In this document: in pieces, positions 1 to 8,066 of the stretch
How the letters are laid out: each line of letters starts with the position of its first letter
How positions within the stretch are numbered: position 1 is the first letter of the stretch
Assembly: GCF_021287135.1 (NCBI RefSeq)
Contig: NZ_JAJTBB010000069.1
Span: 1 to 64,000, forward strand
Length of the DNA: 64,000 bases
Direction: 5' to 3'
Source of the DNA: Acidovorax sp.
Lineage (GTDB): Bacteria; Pseudomonadota; Gammaproteobacteria; Burkholderiales; Burkholderiaceae_C
Program-made: the position numbers and the translations under genes
Notes under the pieces: model-generated
What the model saw: the letters and a program-made list of their open reading frames with translations, nothing else
Database searches by the model: none
What the model was told of the DNA's origin: nothing

Positions 1-105
1 TTGCCCGCAGCAGAGCGGAGGGACGCAGCCTGTAGGGTCGCCCTTTGGCCTCCACATAACTTCGCTGCGCGAAGTGAGTGGAGTCCCGCTTCGCGACCTT
101 TGGTT

Positions 106-133
106 CCTTTCTTTCGGCGACGCGAAAGAAAGG
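106..133. repeat. Perfect 11-bp hairpin
   Basis: The arms are CCTTTCTTTCG (106-116) and CGAAAGAAAGG (123-133) around a GCGACG loop. There is no U-tract on either strand, so it is not a classic terminator. It probably belongs to a dispersed intergenic repeat. Confidence 0.6.
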
Positions 134-262
134 GACTCGCCGCCGGGCGACTCCCGGCTCCCGCCCTCGGCAAAGGCATGCTGCGCAGATGGGCGAGCGA
201 GCGTTCATGCCCCGGCTTCGACAAGCTCAGTCCGAACGGTTGGCGAAAAGCCAGGGACTACG

Positions 263-316
263 AAATCAATAGCTGTCAGCGCTTTCCACATAAGCGCTAG
301 AAGCCCTTTTGATAAA
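263..316. repeat. AGCGCTT palindromic repeat, copy A
   Basis: This degenerate member of the palindrome family pairs AGCTGTCAGCGCTT with AAGCGCTAGAAG. It lies immediately after the phhA stop codon. On the minus strand it could act as a transcription terminator or mRNA-stabilising stem for phhA. Its best relative in the window is the perfect copy at 28878-28912. Confidence 0.65.
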
Positions 317-319
317 AAA

Positions 320-1159
320 TCAGGCCGCCACAGCGTCCCGCTCATCCGCTGCAAACTCCGGCAAGCCCCGCAGCCGCTCGTAGATCGGCGCAAAGTCCGC
401 CGCCGTCATGTCAAACAACTGCTCAAAGCTGTCGATCACAAAATACGTCTGCTGGTAGGTGTCGATCTTGTAGCGCGTGCGCATGGTGCGCTCCAGCTGC
501 AGCGGCAGGCGCTGGGGCTCGGGGCTGCGCACCGAGTGCGCCAGTTCCCCGGACGAGCTGAGGATGCCCGCGCCGTAGGCCCGCAGGCCGGCAGGCTCGC
601 GGATGAGGCCGAACTCGATGGTGTACCAGTACAGGCGGCTGAGCATCTCGCAGGCGCCCAGGCCCTCGGCCTTGAGGCCGCCCTGGCCGTAGCGCTGCAC
701 GTAGTCGGCAAACACCGGGTTGAACAAGAGCGGCACATGGCCGAACAGGTCGTGGAAGATGTCGGGCTCGACGATGTACTCGAACTCCTCGGGCTTGCGG
801 ATCCAGTCCGTCACCGGGAACTTGCGGTTTGCCAGCAGCGTGAAGAAGGGCACTTCGGGGATCAGCCCCGGCACGCCCACCAGCTCCCAGCCGGTGGCTT
901 GGTACAGCCGTTCGTTGACTTCCTCGAACCGCGGAATGCGGTCGCGGGCGCCCAGCAGGGGCAGGGCGTCGATGAAGGCCTGGCTCGCCAGGCCGGGCAG
1001 CAGCGCGCACTGGCGCTCGTAGAGCCTGCGGTAGGTGTCGTGGTCCGCCTCGGTGTAGCTCGCGTAGTTCTGCGGGCAGGTGTAGTCCGCGCTGGCGCGC
1101 GAGTAGTCGCCACGGGGCGGGCGGTTGGATTGGCCATAGACGACGGGGGCTTGTCCCAT
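320..1159 (-). CDS. phhA: Phenylalanine 4-monooxygenase
   Basis: This cytoplasmic non-haem iron enzyme hydroxylates L-phenylalanine to L-tyrosine with tetrahydrobiopterin and O2, the entry to phenylalanine catabolism. The 279-aa protein has the short bacterial form without the ACT regulatory domain. The HDLFGHVP motif supplies iron ligands His136 and His141, and Glu182 (in WYTIEFGL) is the third, close to the Chromobacterium enzyme numbering. The ATG has a GGAGT ribosome site 6 nt upstream. The gene for the next pathway step but one, hppD, lies on the same strand about 1.1 kb upstream of it. No pterin dehydratase (phhB) is in the window. Identification is firm. Confidence 0.96.
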   Translation of the reverse strand: MGQAPVVYGQSNRPPRGDYSRASADYTCPQNYASYTEADHDTYRRLYERQCALLPGLASQAFIDALPLLGARDRIPRFEEVNERLYQATGWELVGVPGLIPEVPFFTLLANRKFPVTDWIRKPEEFEYIVEPDIFHDLFGHVPLLFNPVFADYVQRYGQGGLKAEGLGACEMLSRLYWYTIEFGLIREPAGLRAYGAGILSSSGELAHSVRSPEPQRLPLQLERTMRTRYKIDTYQQTYFVIDSFEQLFDMTAADFAPIYERLRGLPEFAADERDAVAA

Positions 1160-1221
1160 GTTGGTACTCCTGTGCCGCCGTGGCCGCGCGCCGCAGCGGC
1201 GCGCTCCTGCCCGTGCGGCGG

Positions 1222-2190
1222 CTAATCGATCTTGATCTTTGCGGCCCGGATCAGGAATTCGTACTTGCTGTTTTCCGAGCGCACAAACTGCGCAAACCCG
1301 TCGAGCGTGAGCTCTTCGGGCGCGATACCCATCTTCTTGAACTTCTCCTTGCCGGCCGGGGACTGCATAGCGTTCAGGAACGCCGTGGCATAGCGCCGCG
1401 CGTCCGCGTCCGGCAGCGCGGCTGGCGCAAACAGGCCGAACCAGGTCGACACGTTGAAGCCCTGCACGCTCTCGTTGATGCTGGGAACGTTGGGCAGGGC
1501 CTCGTTGCGGCTGAGCGTGGTCACGCCCAGGGCCAGCAGCTTGCCGGACTGGATCTGCGGCAGGGCCGACGCCAGGTTGTCGAACACCAGCAGCACCTGG
1601 CCCGACTCCAGCGCGGCCAGCGCGGGCTTGGAGCCCTGGAAGGGGGTGTGCCCCATCTTGGTGTTGGTGAGCGACTTGAACATCTCGGCCGAGATGTGGC
1701 CGATGCTTCCGTTGCCGCCCGAGCCGTACTTGAGCTGGTCGGGGTTCTTCTTGAGGTACTGCACCAGGTCGGGCGTCGTCTTGATGCCCAGCTTGCCGGC
1801 TTGCTCGGCGTTGACCACCAGCACGTTGGGCGTGCGCGCCACCAGCACCAGCGGCTTGAAGTCCTTGAGCGGGTTGTAGGGGAAGTTCTTGTACAGCCAG
1901 GGATTGACCGCATGCGTGGCCACCGCGCCCATCAGCACCTGATTGCTGGTCTTGGAGGCCTTGGCCACCTGGTCGGCGCCGGTGTTGCCACCGGCCCCGG
2001 GCTTGTTCTCCACGGTGATGGCGCCCAGCTGGGCCGCGGCGCCTTCGGCCAGGATGCGCGCCGAGGTGTCCAGCGGCCCGCCTGCGGGATACGGGACCAC
2101 CAGCGTGAGCGGGGCAGAGGGGTTCTGGGCCAGGGCAGAGGCGGCCAGGCAGGCCAGGCCAACACCGAACAGGAGGCTGCGCAACGACAT
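1222..2190 (-). CDS. Tripartite tricarboxylate transporter substrate-binding protein (TctC/Bug family)
   Basis: This periplasmic solute-binding protein (322 aa) has a clear Sec signal peptide ending in ASALAQ. The VVPYPAGGPLD and ENKPGAGGNTGA motifs are diagnostic of the Bug family, which is greatly expanded in Burkholderiales. The first open-frame methionine is 42 nt further out, but the codon at 2190 starts the signal peptide and has AAGGA upstream, so I use it. No TctA/TctB membrane partner is nearby, which is common for orphan Bug proteins. The ligand cannot be read from sequence. Its position between phhA and hppD could hint at an aromatic or organic acid, but that is a guess. Confidence 0.9.
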   Translation of the reverse strand: MSLRSLLFGVGLACLAASALAQNPSAPLTLVVPYPAGGPLDTSARILAEGAAAQLGAITVENKPGAGGNTGADQVAKASKTSNQVLMGAVATHAVNPWLYKNFPYNPLKDFKPLVLVARTPNVLVVNAEQAGKLGIKTTPDLVQYLKKNPDQLKYGSGGNGSIGHISAEMFKSLTNTKMGHTPFQGSKPALAALESGQVLLVFDNLASALPQIQSGKLLALGVTTLSRNEALPNVPSINESVQGFNVSTWFGLFAPAALPDADARRYATAFLNAMQSPAGKEKFKKMGIAPEELTLDGFAQFVRSENSKYEFLIRAAKIKID

Positions 2191-2273
2191 CGGGAATCCT
2201 TGTGAGTTCCAGGGAGCGCGCAGTATAGGCACCGGGGCAGGGTTATCCCTTGACCTTGTAGGGTCTGGCGTTC

Positions 2274-3392
2274 TCAGGCGTTCTGGTTCAGGACGCCGCG
2301 GCGGATCTGGTCGCGCTCCAGCGATTCGAACAGCGCCTTGAAGTTGCCTTCGCCGAAGCCCTCGCGGTAGTCGCCGCGGCGTTCGATGAACTCGAAGAAC
2401 ACCGGGCCCAGCATGGGGGTGGAGAAGATCTGCAGCAGCAGGCGGGGCGTGCCGTCGGCCGTGGTGCCGTCCAGCAGGATGCCGCGCGACTGCAGCGCCG
2501 CCACGTCGGTGCCGTGCCCCGGCAGGCGGGTGTCCAGCATTTCGTAATAGACATCGTTGGGCGCGGTGGCCAGCGGCACGCCGGCCAGGCCCAGCTTGTC
2601 CACCACCTCGGCCAGGTTGTCGCAGATCAGCGCGATGTGCTGGATGCCCTCGCCGTTGAACTGCATCAGGAACTCCTCGATCTGGCCGCCGCCCTGCTTG
2701 GACTCTTCGTTCAGCGGGATGCGGATCTTGCCGTCCGGCGCCGTCATGGCCTTGGAGGTGAGGCCGGTGTACTCGCCCTTGATGTCGAAGTAGCGCAGTT
2801 CGCGGAAGTTGAACAGCTTTTCATAAAAGCCGGCCCAAAAGCCCATGCGGCCCCGGTACACGTTGTGCGTGAGGTGGTCGATCTCGTTCAGGCCGTGGCC
2901 TACGGGGCGGCGGTCCACGCCGTCCACGAACTCGAAGTCAATGTCGTAGATGGACTTGCCGTCCTCGAAGCGGTCGATCAGGTACAGCGGCGCGCCGCCA
3001 ATGCCCTTGATGGCGGGCAACCGCAGCTCCATGGGGCCGGTGGGGATCTCGATGGGCTGGGCGCCCAGGGCCAGCGCGCGGTTGTAGGCCTTGTGAGCGT
3101 CCTTCACGCGGAACGCCAGCCCGCAGGCCGACGGGCCGTGCTCGGCGCCAAAGTAGGCGGCCTGGCTGTTCGGCTCGCGGTTCAGGATGAAGTTGATGCC
3201 GTTCTGGCGGTACAACACCACGTCCTTGGAGCGGTGCTTGGCCACGAGCGTGAAGCCCAGTTTTTCGAACACGTCTTCCAGCAGGCCGGGCGTGGGCGAG
3301 GTGAATTCGACAAACTCGAACCCCATCAGCCCCATCGGGTTCTCCCAGGCGGAAACTTCTTGCAGGGCAGCTGAGGGCAGGGCGGCGTTCAT
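2274..3392 (-). CDS. hppD: 4-hydroxyphenylpyruvate dioxygenase
   Basis: This Fe(II) dioxygenase converts 4-hydroxyphenylpyruvate to homogentisate in tyrosine degradation. The 372-aa protein has two vicinal-oxygen-chelate domains. The three iron ligands are visible: His173 (IDHLTHN), His252 (GIQHIAL) and Glu334 ([10 protein letters not shown]), all spaced as in the Pseudomonas enzyme. The start at 3392 is chosen over an upstream in-frame methionine because it has GGAGA 8 nt upstream and gives the usual N-terminus. It pairs functionally with phhA. No homogentisate dioxygenase or tyrosine aminotransferase is in the window. Confidence 0.96.
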   Translation of the reverse strand: MNAALPSAALQEVSAWENPMGLMGFEFVEFTSPTPGLLEDVFEKLGFTLVAKHRSKDVVLYRQNGINFILNREPNSQAAYFGAEHGPSACGLAFRVKDAHKAYNRALALGAQPIEIPTGPMELRLPAIKGIGGAPLYLIDRFEDGKSIYDIDFEFVDGVDRRPVGHGLNEIDHLTHNVYRGRMGFWAGFYEKLFNFRELRYFDIKGEYTGLTSKAMTAPDGKIRIPLNEESKQGGGQIEEFLMQFNGEGIQHIALICDNLAEVVDKLGLAGVPLATAPNDVYYEMLDTRLPGHGTDVAALQSRGILLDGTTADGTPRLLLQIFSTPMLGPVFFEFIERRGDYREGFGEGNFKALFESLERDQIRRGVLNQNA

Positions 3393-3573
3393 GGGGGCGT
3401 CTCCGGAAAAGTGGTTGTAGAACAACGCACTGTAGGCGCGCACACCCTCATGATTTCGGCGTAGTGCGTCCCGGAATGGCCGCTATGCGCAGGAAATTTG
3501 CGCGCCGTCAAGGTATGGCGCGCGGTGCCGTCGTATTCTGGGCGGTTTGCCCCGGCTTGCAGGTGCCGGGCGG

Positions 3574-4563
3574 CTACCGCGCTGCAGCCGTGCGCAGGGC
3601 GAGGGCGGCGTTCAGGCGCAGCTGCTCCTGGGGGCTGAACAGCTGATCGCGCAGGGCGCCGAGTTGCGCCGGGTCGCGTCCCTCGGCCTGGGCCTGCGCG
3701 TACTGGCCCACGCGCTGCTGCCAGGCCTGCTCGTCGCGGTCCAGCTGCGCCAGGGCCAGCGCGGCATCGTTGCCGTAGGCGGCCGCCCGTGCCGCGTGGC
3801 GGGTGTAAACATCCAGCCCCTGCTGCTCGAAGGCCTGGGTCTGCGCGGCGGCCACCAGGTGCTCGGTGGCCTCGCGGCGCTGCGCCCGTTGCTCGGGGGG
3901 GAGCAGGGTTTCCTCGGCGTCCTTCAGGGCGCGCTGTTTCTGGGCGCTGCCCAGGTCGGGGTTGTGCAGCACTTCCAGGCGGGCCAGGGTGTAGTGGTCC
4001 AACGGGTCTTCGCGGGCAAACAGGGCGTCGTATTCCTCAGGGGCAAAGTGGCGTTCGCGCACGCTGCGCCGGGCGTCCAGCACCCGGCGCAAGGCGCGCG
4101 GATCGTCCGGCCCCGCTCCCGGCAGTTCACCCAGGGCCACGCGGTAGTCCACGTAGCGCTGGGCCAACGCCAGGGCGCGGGTGGTCAGCGGCGGCGGAAA
4201 GTGCTTGGCGACCAGGGCTTCCAGCCGCTGTTTGAGGGCTTCGGGCGTGGCGGCATCGCCCGCCTCCAGCAGCAGGGCTTCCAGGCGGGCGCGCAGGTCG
4301 GGGGTGAGCAGCGGGTCCGCCGCCGCCCCCCGGGCCTCGGTGCCGGCTACCGCCGAGGCGCCGGCCGGGTTGGCGCGACCCGCCCCGGTGCCGGGCAGGG
4401 TGGCGTGGAGCGCGGGCCGGGCCCCGGCGGCGGTGGCCGGGTCTTGCCCGCTGGGGGCCGGTGTGCGGCCCAGCCACCACGCGGTCAGGCCCACCGCGGC
4501 CAGCACCCCGGCGGCGAGGACCCACCGCGCGCGGGCCGCGGCGCGCAGGCCGGTCCGCGTCAT
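3574..4563 (-). CDS. lifO: Lipase-specific foldase (lipase chaperone)
   Basis: The 329-aa protein is anchored in the inner membrane by one N-terminal helix (about residues 12-33), followed by an Ala/Pro-rich linker and a helical periplasmic domain. LifO/LipB foldases wrap around their cognate lipase and fold it in the periplasm before type II secretion. The family motif RxxFDY(F/C)LSA is not obvious to me, so the call rests on architecture and on position. The gene overlaps the lipase stop codon (TGATG), so the two are translationally coupled. A GTG one codon earlier (4566) is an alternative start. Confidence 0.8.
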   Translation of the reverse strand: MTRTGLRAAARARWVLAAGVLAAVGLTAWWLGRTPAPSGQDPATAAGARPALHATLPGTGAGRANPAGASAVAGTEARGAAADPLLTPDLRARLEALLLEAGDAATPEALKQRLEALVAKHFPPPLTTRALALAQRYVDYRVALGELPGAGPDDPRALRRVLDARRSVRERHFAPEEYDALFAREDPLDHYTLARLEVLHNPDLGSAQKQRALKDAEETLLPPEQRAQRREATEHLVAAAQTQAFEQQGLDVYTRHAARAAAYGNDAALALAQLDRDEQAWQQRVGQYAQAQAEGRDPAQLGALRDQLFSPQEQLRLNAALALRTAAAR

Positions 4564-5495
4564 CACAGCCCGGCCTTCTGGAGCCGGTTGGCGTGCTGGC
4601 GGTACAGCGCCACCGGGTCGGCCGAGAACCAGTCGCGCAGGCCCACCATCTGGTTGACCTCATCCAGGTGGTTCTGGCTGTAGTCGCCCAGGTGGGTGCC
4701 CAGGCGCGACGAGCATGCCGAAACCAGTCCGTCGTTGGCCTCGCCAAACACCCATCCCAGGGGGACGAGGAAGGCGTCGGTGGGGTCCAGCAGGTTGGTG
4801 GCGGTGCGGGTGCCCGTCCAGGAGTAGTAGCGCACGCCGTTCACCAGCTCGGGGCCGCTGCCGCAGCCGCTGGGCAGGCCCTGCGGAAAGCTCTGGTTGA
4901 ACTTGGCGGCGCCGGCGGTGGTGAGGGAGTCCAGCGCGGCCGTGGGCATCTGCGGCAGGCCTGTGCCCCCGGACAGCAGGTTGATCATGCCCACCAGCGC
5001 GGTGGCGGCCGCGTTGGCCACGGCCTCGCTGACGGAGCCGGCCGGGGCCACGCCGCGCACGATGTCGGCCACGCGCGAGCCGCGGTTCACCCCTGCCACC
5101 GAGGTGGCCGAGGCCACCAGCTGCGGTGCCACGCCGGCCACGTAGCGGATGGTGGGGCCGCCATGCGAATGGCCGATCAGGTTGACCTTGGACGCACCCG
5201 TCAGCGCCAGGATGGTCTTGACCTGCGCCAGCAGCTGTTCGCCGCGCACTTCGGTGCTGTTGGCGGCCGACACCTGGGCCACATAGACCTTGGCGCCGCC
5301 TTGGCGCAGCGCGTCGGGCACGCCGTAGAAGTAGTCCACGCCCAGCAGGGAATCGAAGCCGAACAGCCCGTGGACCAGCACGATGGGGTAGCGGGTCTGG
5401 GTGTATCCGCTTTGCGCGTGGGCCGCGCCCGCCGCTGCAAGGCAGCACAGGACCAAGACGAATTGCCGCCACAGGCGGCGCAGGGATGCGTTCAT
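4563..5495 (-). CDS. lipA: Secreted triacylglycerol lipase (family I, foldase-dependent)
   Basis: This 310-aa extracellular esterase/lipase has a Sec signal peptide ending AGAAHAQ at about residue 28. The oxyanion-region motif YPIVLVHGLFGFD is followed by the nucleophile elbow GHSHGG (Ser110). The likely remaining triad members are Asp255 (NDGLVS) and His276 (SQNHLDE), and Cys211 and Cys261 fit the conserved disulfide of family I.1/I.2 lipases. The start at 5495 has GGAGA upstream. It is followed by its foldase with a one-base overlap. Such lipases leave the cell through a T2SS, and the gsp operon in this window is one possible exporter. The palindrome at 5528-5553 probably controls it. Confidence 0.93.
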   Translation of the reverse strand: MNASLRRLWRQFVLVLCCLAAAGAAHAQSGYTQTRYPIVLVHGLFGFDSLLGVDYFYGVPDALRQGGAKVYVAQVSAANSTEVRGEQLLAQVKTILALTGASKVNLIGHSHGGPTIRYVAGVAPQLVASATSVAGVNRGSRVADIVRGVAPAGSVSEAVANAAATALVGMINLLSGGTGLPQMPTAALDSLTTAGAAKFNQSFPQGLPSGCGSGPELVNGVRYYSWTGTRTATNLLDPTDAFLVPLGWVFGEANDGLVSACSSRLGTHLGDYSQNHLDEVNQMVGLRDWFSADPVALYRQHANRLQKAGL

Positions 5496-5527
5496 GGGTT
5501 GTCTCCGGTGTGTTGTCGTTGTACTCA

Positions 5528-5553
5528 CAAAAAAGAACGGTCGTTCTTTTTTG
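5528..5553. promoter_or_regulatory. Perfect inverted repeat upstream of lipA (probable operator)
   Basis: Arms CAAAAAAGAACG and CGTTCTTTTTTG are perfect complements around a 2-nt centre. The core GAACG-N2-CGTTC has the size and symmetry of TetR-family operators. It lies 33 bp before the lipase start and 105 bp before the divergent Lrp gene, so it could govern either. The A and T runs also make it able to terminate transcription in either direction, so an operator role is an inference. Confidence 0.6.
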
Positions 5554-5657
5554 CAAGGAGAATTGTTAGGGAGGATTAGTAGCTGTCACTATCGGGACAT
5601 ACCCTGTCCTGCCCAGGGCGGTCCGGATGGCGCCGGCTTTTCGTAAAATATTGCGCC

Positions 5658-6140
5658 ATGAGCCCTGAAAGCGCACTTGACAAGCTTGATGTCGCAATCT
5701 TGCGCCGTCTGCAAGAGAACGGCCGGGAGACCTACGACGTCATCGGCGCGCAGATCGGGCTGTCGCCCAGCGCGGTGCTGCGGCGGGTCAAGCGGCTGGA
5801 GGAGTCGGGCGTCATCGACCGCTATGTGGCGCTGGTGCGGCCCGAAGCCGTCGGGCTGGGGCTCACGGCGTACCTGAACGTGCGGCTGGAAAAGCACACC
5901 GAAAGCCACAAGCGCAACCCCATGGACCTGTTCCGCGCGAGCGTGCAGACCTGGCCCGAGGTGGTGGAGTGCGCGTCCCTCACCGGCGAGATGGACTACC
6001 TGCTGCGCGTGGTGGTGGCCGACATGGCCCACTACAGCCGCTTCATCATGGACACGCTCCTCAAGCACCCCAGCGTGCAGGACTGCAAGACCAGCTTCGT
6101 GCTCGACCGGGTGAAGGCGACCACGGCCGTGCCGGTGTAG
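5658..6140 (+). CDS. Lrp/AsnC family transcriptional regulator
   Basis: This 160-aa DNA-binding protein has an N-terminal winged helix-turn-helix (about residues 6-55, LDVAILRRLQENGRETYDVI onward) and a C-terminal RAM/AsnC ligand-binding domain (about 70-150). Family members bind amino acids and act as octameric activators or repressors. The gene diverges from the lipase operon and lies near phenylalanine/tyrosine catabolism genes. An amino-acid-responsive role in that pathway is possible but not shown. Confidence 0.9.
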   Translation: MSPESALDKLDVAILRRLQENGRETYDVIGAQIGLSPSAVLRRVKRLEESGVIDRYVALVRPEAVGLGLTAYLNVRLEKHTESHKRNPMDLFRASVQTWPEVVECASLTGEMDYLLRVVVADMAHYSRFIMDTLLKHPSVQDCKTSFVLDRVKATTAVPV

Positions 6141-6470
6141 ACGGCCGGGGCTGCGCGCCCCCGCGGCGCCGCCCACCGCCGCCCCGGCGACACCGGGGGG
6201 CTTGCCCCGCAGGAGGGCCCGCTATACGCTGCGTCTCCCACACCAAAAGCAAACAAAAGCAAAAGGCACGGTATTCCAGACGCCGCTCTCTAATTTGTTG
6301 CGCCGCAGCATTTTTGCTGGAAATGATCAGGGAAAACCCTTATATTTCCCGGCATGTATGCAACGAAAGACTGGCTCAAGGCATCCTGGCTCGCGGGCCG
6401 GGACATGCTGCGCCCTGTCGCGGGCGGCCCGGCTGCCGATCCCATCCGCACCAAGCAGGAGGTCCCCGTG

Positions 6471-7091
6471 ATGGTTCCAATTCGGGCTTTGGGCCCCTCT
6501 TACCGCGAGCGGATCGCGCAGCACCTGCTGCAGCTGGAGCCCGCCGACCGCTACCTGCGCTTTGGCTATGCCGCCAACGACGAGCAGATCCGCCGCTACG
6601 TGGAGCAGCTGGACTTTGACCGGGACGAGATCTTCGGCATCTACAACCGCCGCCTGGAGCTGATCGCGGTGGCCCACCTGGCCTTCTCGGAGCACCCGGA
6701 ATACCAGCACTGCGCGGAGTTCGGCGTGTCGGTGCTCAAGAAGGCGCGCGGCCGGGGCTTTGGCGCCCGGCTGTTCGAGCGCGCCGTGATGCATGCCCGC
6801 AACGAGGGCGTCAACATGGTGTTCATCCACGCGCTGTCGGAGAACACGGCGATGCTCAGGATCGCCCGCAACGCCGGTGCCACCGTGCGCCGCGACGGCT
6901 CGGAATCCGAGGCCTACCTGCAAATTGTTCCGGGCAGCCTGGACAGCCGCATGGCCGAGATCGTGGAGCAGCAGTTTGCCGAGGTGGACTACCAGATCAA
7001 GAAGCAGGCCAAGCAGTTCTGGGATTTCCTGGCCAGCGTGCAGGAAGTGCGCAGCGGCGTGCAGGACGCGCGCCACCAGTCGGCGGAATAG
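6471..7091 (+). CDS. GNAT family N-acetyltransferase
   Basis: This 206-aa acetyltransferase has the acetyl-CoA pyrophosphate-binding motif RGRGFG (residues 93-98) after a beta-bulge strand (EFGVSVLKK). The substrate is unknown. I start it at 6471 because a very strong AGGAGGT site lies 7 nt upstream. An in-frame ATG at 6354 would add 39 residues but sits only a few bases after a TATATT element and has no clear ribosome site. It stands alone between the Lrp regulator and corC, followed by a GC-rich spacer. Confidence 0.87.
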   Translation: MVPIRALGPSYRERIAQHLLQLEPADRYLRFGYAANDEQIRRYVEQLDFDRDEIFGIYNRRLELIAVAHLAFSEHPEYQHCAEFGVSVLKKARGRGFGARLFERAVMHARNEGVNMVFIHALSENTAMLRIARNAGATVRRDGSESEAYLQIVPGSLDSRMAEIVEQQFAEVDYQIKKQAKQFWDFLASVQEVRSGVQDARHQSAE

Positions 7092-7190
7092 CGGCCCACC
7101 GGCCGGGCCGCCGGGGCCGCCCGCCGCGCGGGCGGCGGCCCGTCATGACAATCCGCTATCCTAGGGGCCTGTTCACTACCGCACACGACA

Positions 7191-8066
7191 GTGTCCGATC
7201 CCCACCCCGGGCGTCCGCCCGAAAAGGAAGACAAGCGCACCTTCTTGCAGAAGGTGGCCGAATTCATCCACCCCGGTCCCGATTCCCTGCAGGAGCTGAT
7301 CGAGACCCTGGCGGAGGCCGAGGACAACGAGGTCATCGGGCCCGAGTCGCGCGTGATGCTCGAGCGCGTCATCCGCATGGCCGACATGACCGCGGGCGAC
7401 GTGATGGTGGCGGCTCCGCGCATGGACCTCATCAACATCGATGCGCCCTATGACGAGCTGCTGCACCTCGTCATCAACACCGCGCATTCCCGCTTCCCCG
7501 TCTACCAGGAGCGGCGCGACAACATCATCGGCATCCTGCTGGCCAAGGACCTGCTCAAGCTGCAGCGGGCGCCCGAGCTCAACATCCGCGCGCTGCTGCG
7601 CCCGGCCGTGTTCGTGCCCGAGAGCAAGGGCCTGAACGACCTGCTGCGCGAGTTCCGTGGCAACCGCAACCATTTGGCCATCGTCATCGACGAGTTCGGC
7701 CGCATGGCCGGGCTGGTCACCATCGAGGACGTGCTGGAACAGATCGTCGGCGAGATCGAGGACGAGTTCGACATCCCCGAGGAAGACGGCGACATCTTCG
7801 GCCTGGCCGACCGCACCTACCGCGTGAGCGGCGACACCTCGGTGGAGCGCGTGGCCGAGGCGTTTGAAACCCACCTGCAGGGCAGCGACCCGCATGCCAG
7901 CTTTGACACCATCGGCGGCCTGATCGCGCATGAGATGGGGCATGTTCCGCGGCGTGGCGAGGACCTGCAGCTGGGCGGCCTGCACTTCGTGGTGCTGCAC
8001 ACCAAGGGCGGCGCGGTGCGCTGGTTCAAGGTGTCGCGCGCCGAAGCCGCTGGCGCCGGCGGCTGA
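7191..8066 (+). CDS. corC: CorC/HlyC-type CBS-domain protein
   Basis: The 291-aa cytosolic protein has paired CBS domains (about residues 68-190, with MVAAPRMDLINID and HLAIVIDEFGRMAGLVTIED) and a CorC_HlyC C-terminal domain (about 205-285). There is no membrane segment. Family members bind adenine nucleotides and are associated with magnesium/cobalt efflux and, with lnt, envelope maintenance. The start is GTG. Its stop codon overlaps the ATG of lnt, reproducing the common corC-lnt gene pair. Confidence 0.93.
   Translation: MSDPHPGRPPEKEDKRTFLQKVAEFIHPGPDSLQELIETLAEAEDNEVIGPESRVMLERVIRMADMTAGDVMVAAPRMDLINIDAPYDELLHLVINTAHSRFPVYQERRDNIIGILLAKDLLKLQRAPELNIRALLRPAVFVPESKGLNDLLREFRGNRNHLAIVIDEFGRMAGLVTIEDVLEQIVGEIEDEFDIPEEDGDIFGLADRTYRVSGDTSVERVAEAFETHLQGSDPHASFDTIGGLIAHEMGHVPRRGEDLQLGGLHFVVLHTKGGAVRWFKVSRAEAAGAGG

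Larger units (their letters stand above)
1..319. other. Non-coding, repeat-rich stretch downstream of phhA
   Basis: No convincing gene lies here; the open frames are GC-driven. Three things can be seen. A small hairpin with arms CTTCGC/GCGAAG sits near 60-74. A perfect 11-bp inverted repeat with a 6-nt loop lies at 106-133. A copy of the widespread proteobacterial motif CTTCGACAAGCTCAGTCCG is at about 215-235. A degenerate AGCGCTT palindrome at 263-316 is listed separately and abuts the 3' end of phhA. The stretch looks like accumulated intergenic repeats rather than regulatory DNA. Confidence 0.6.

Noticed and set aside
5528-5553. Reading the lipA palindrome simply as a bidirectional terminator
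   Set aside because: It lies between divergent genes, where a terminator has no obvious use. Operator is the better reading, though it is not excluded.
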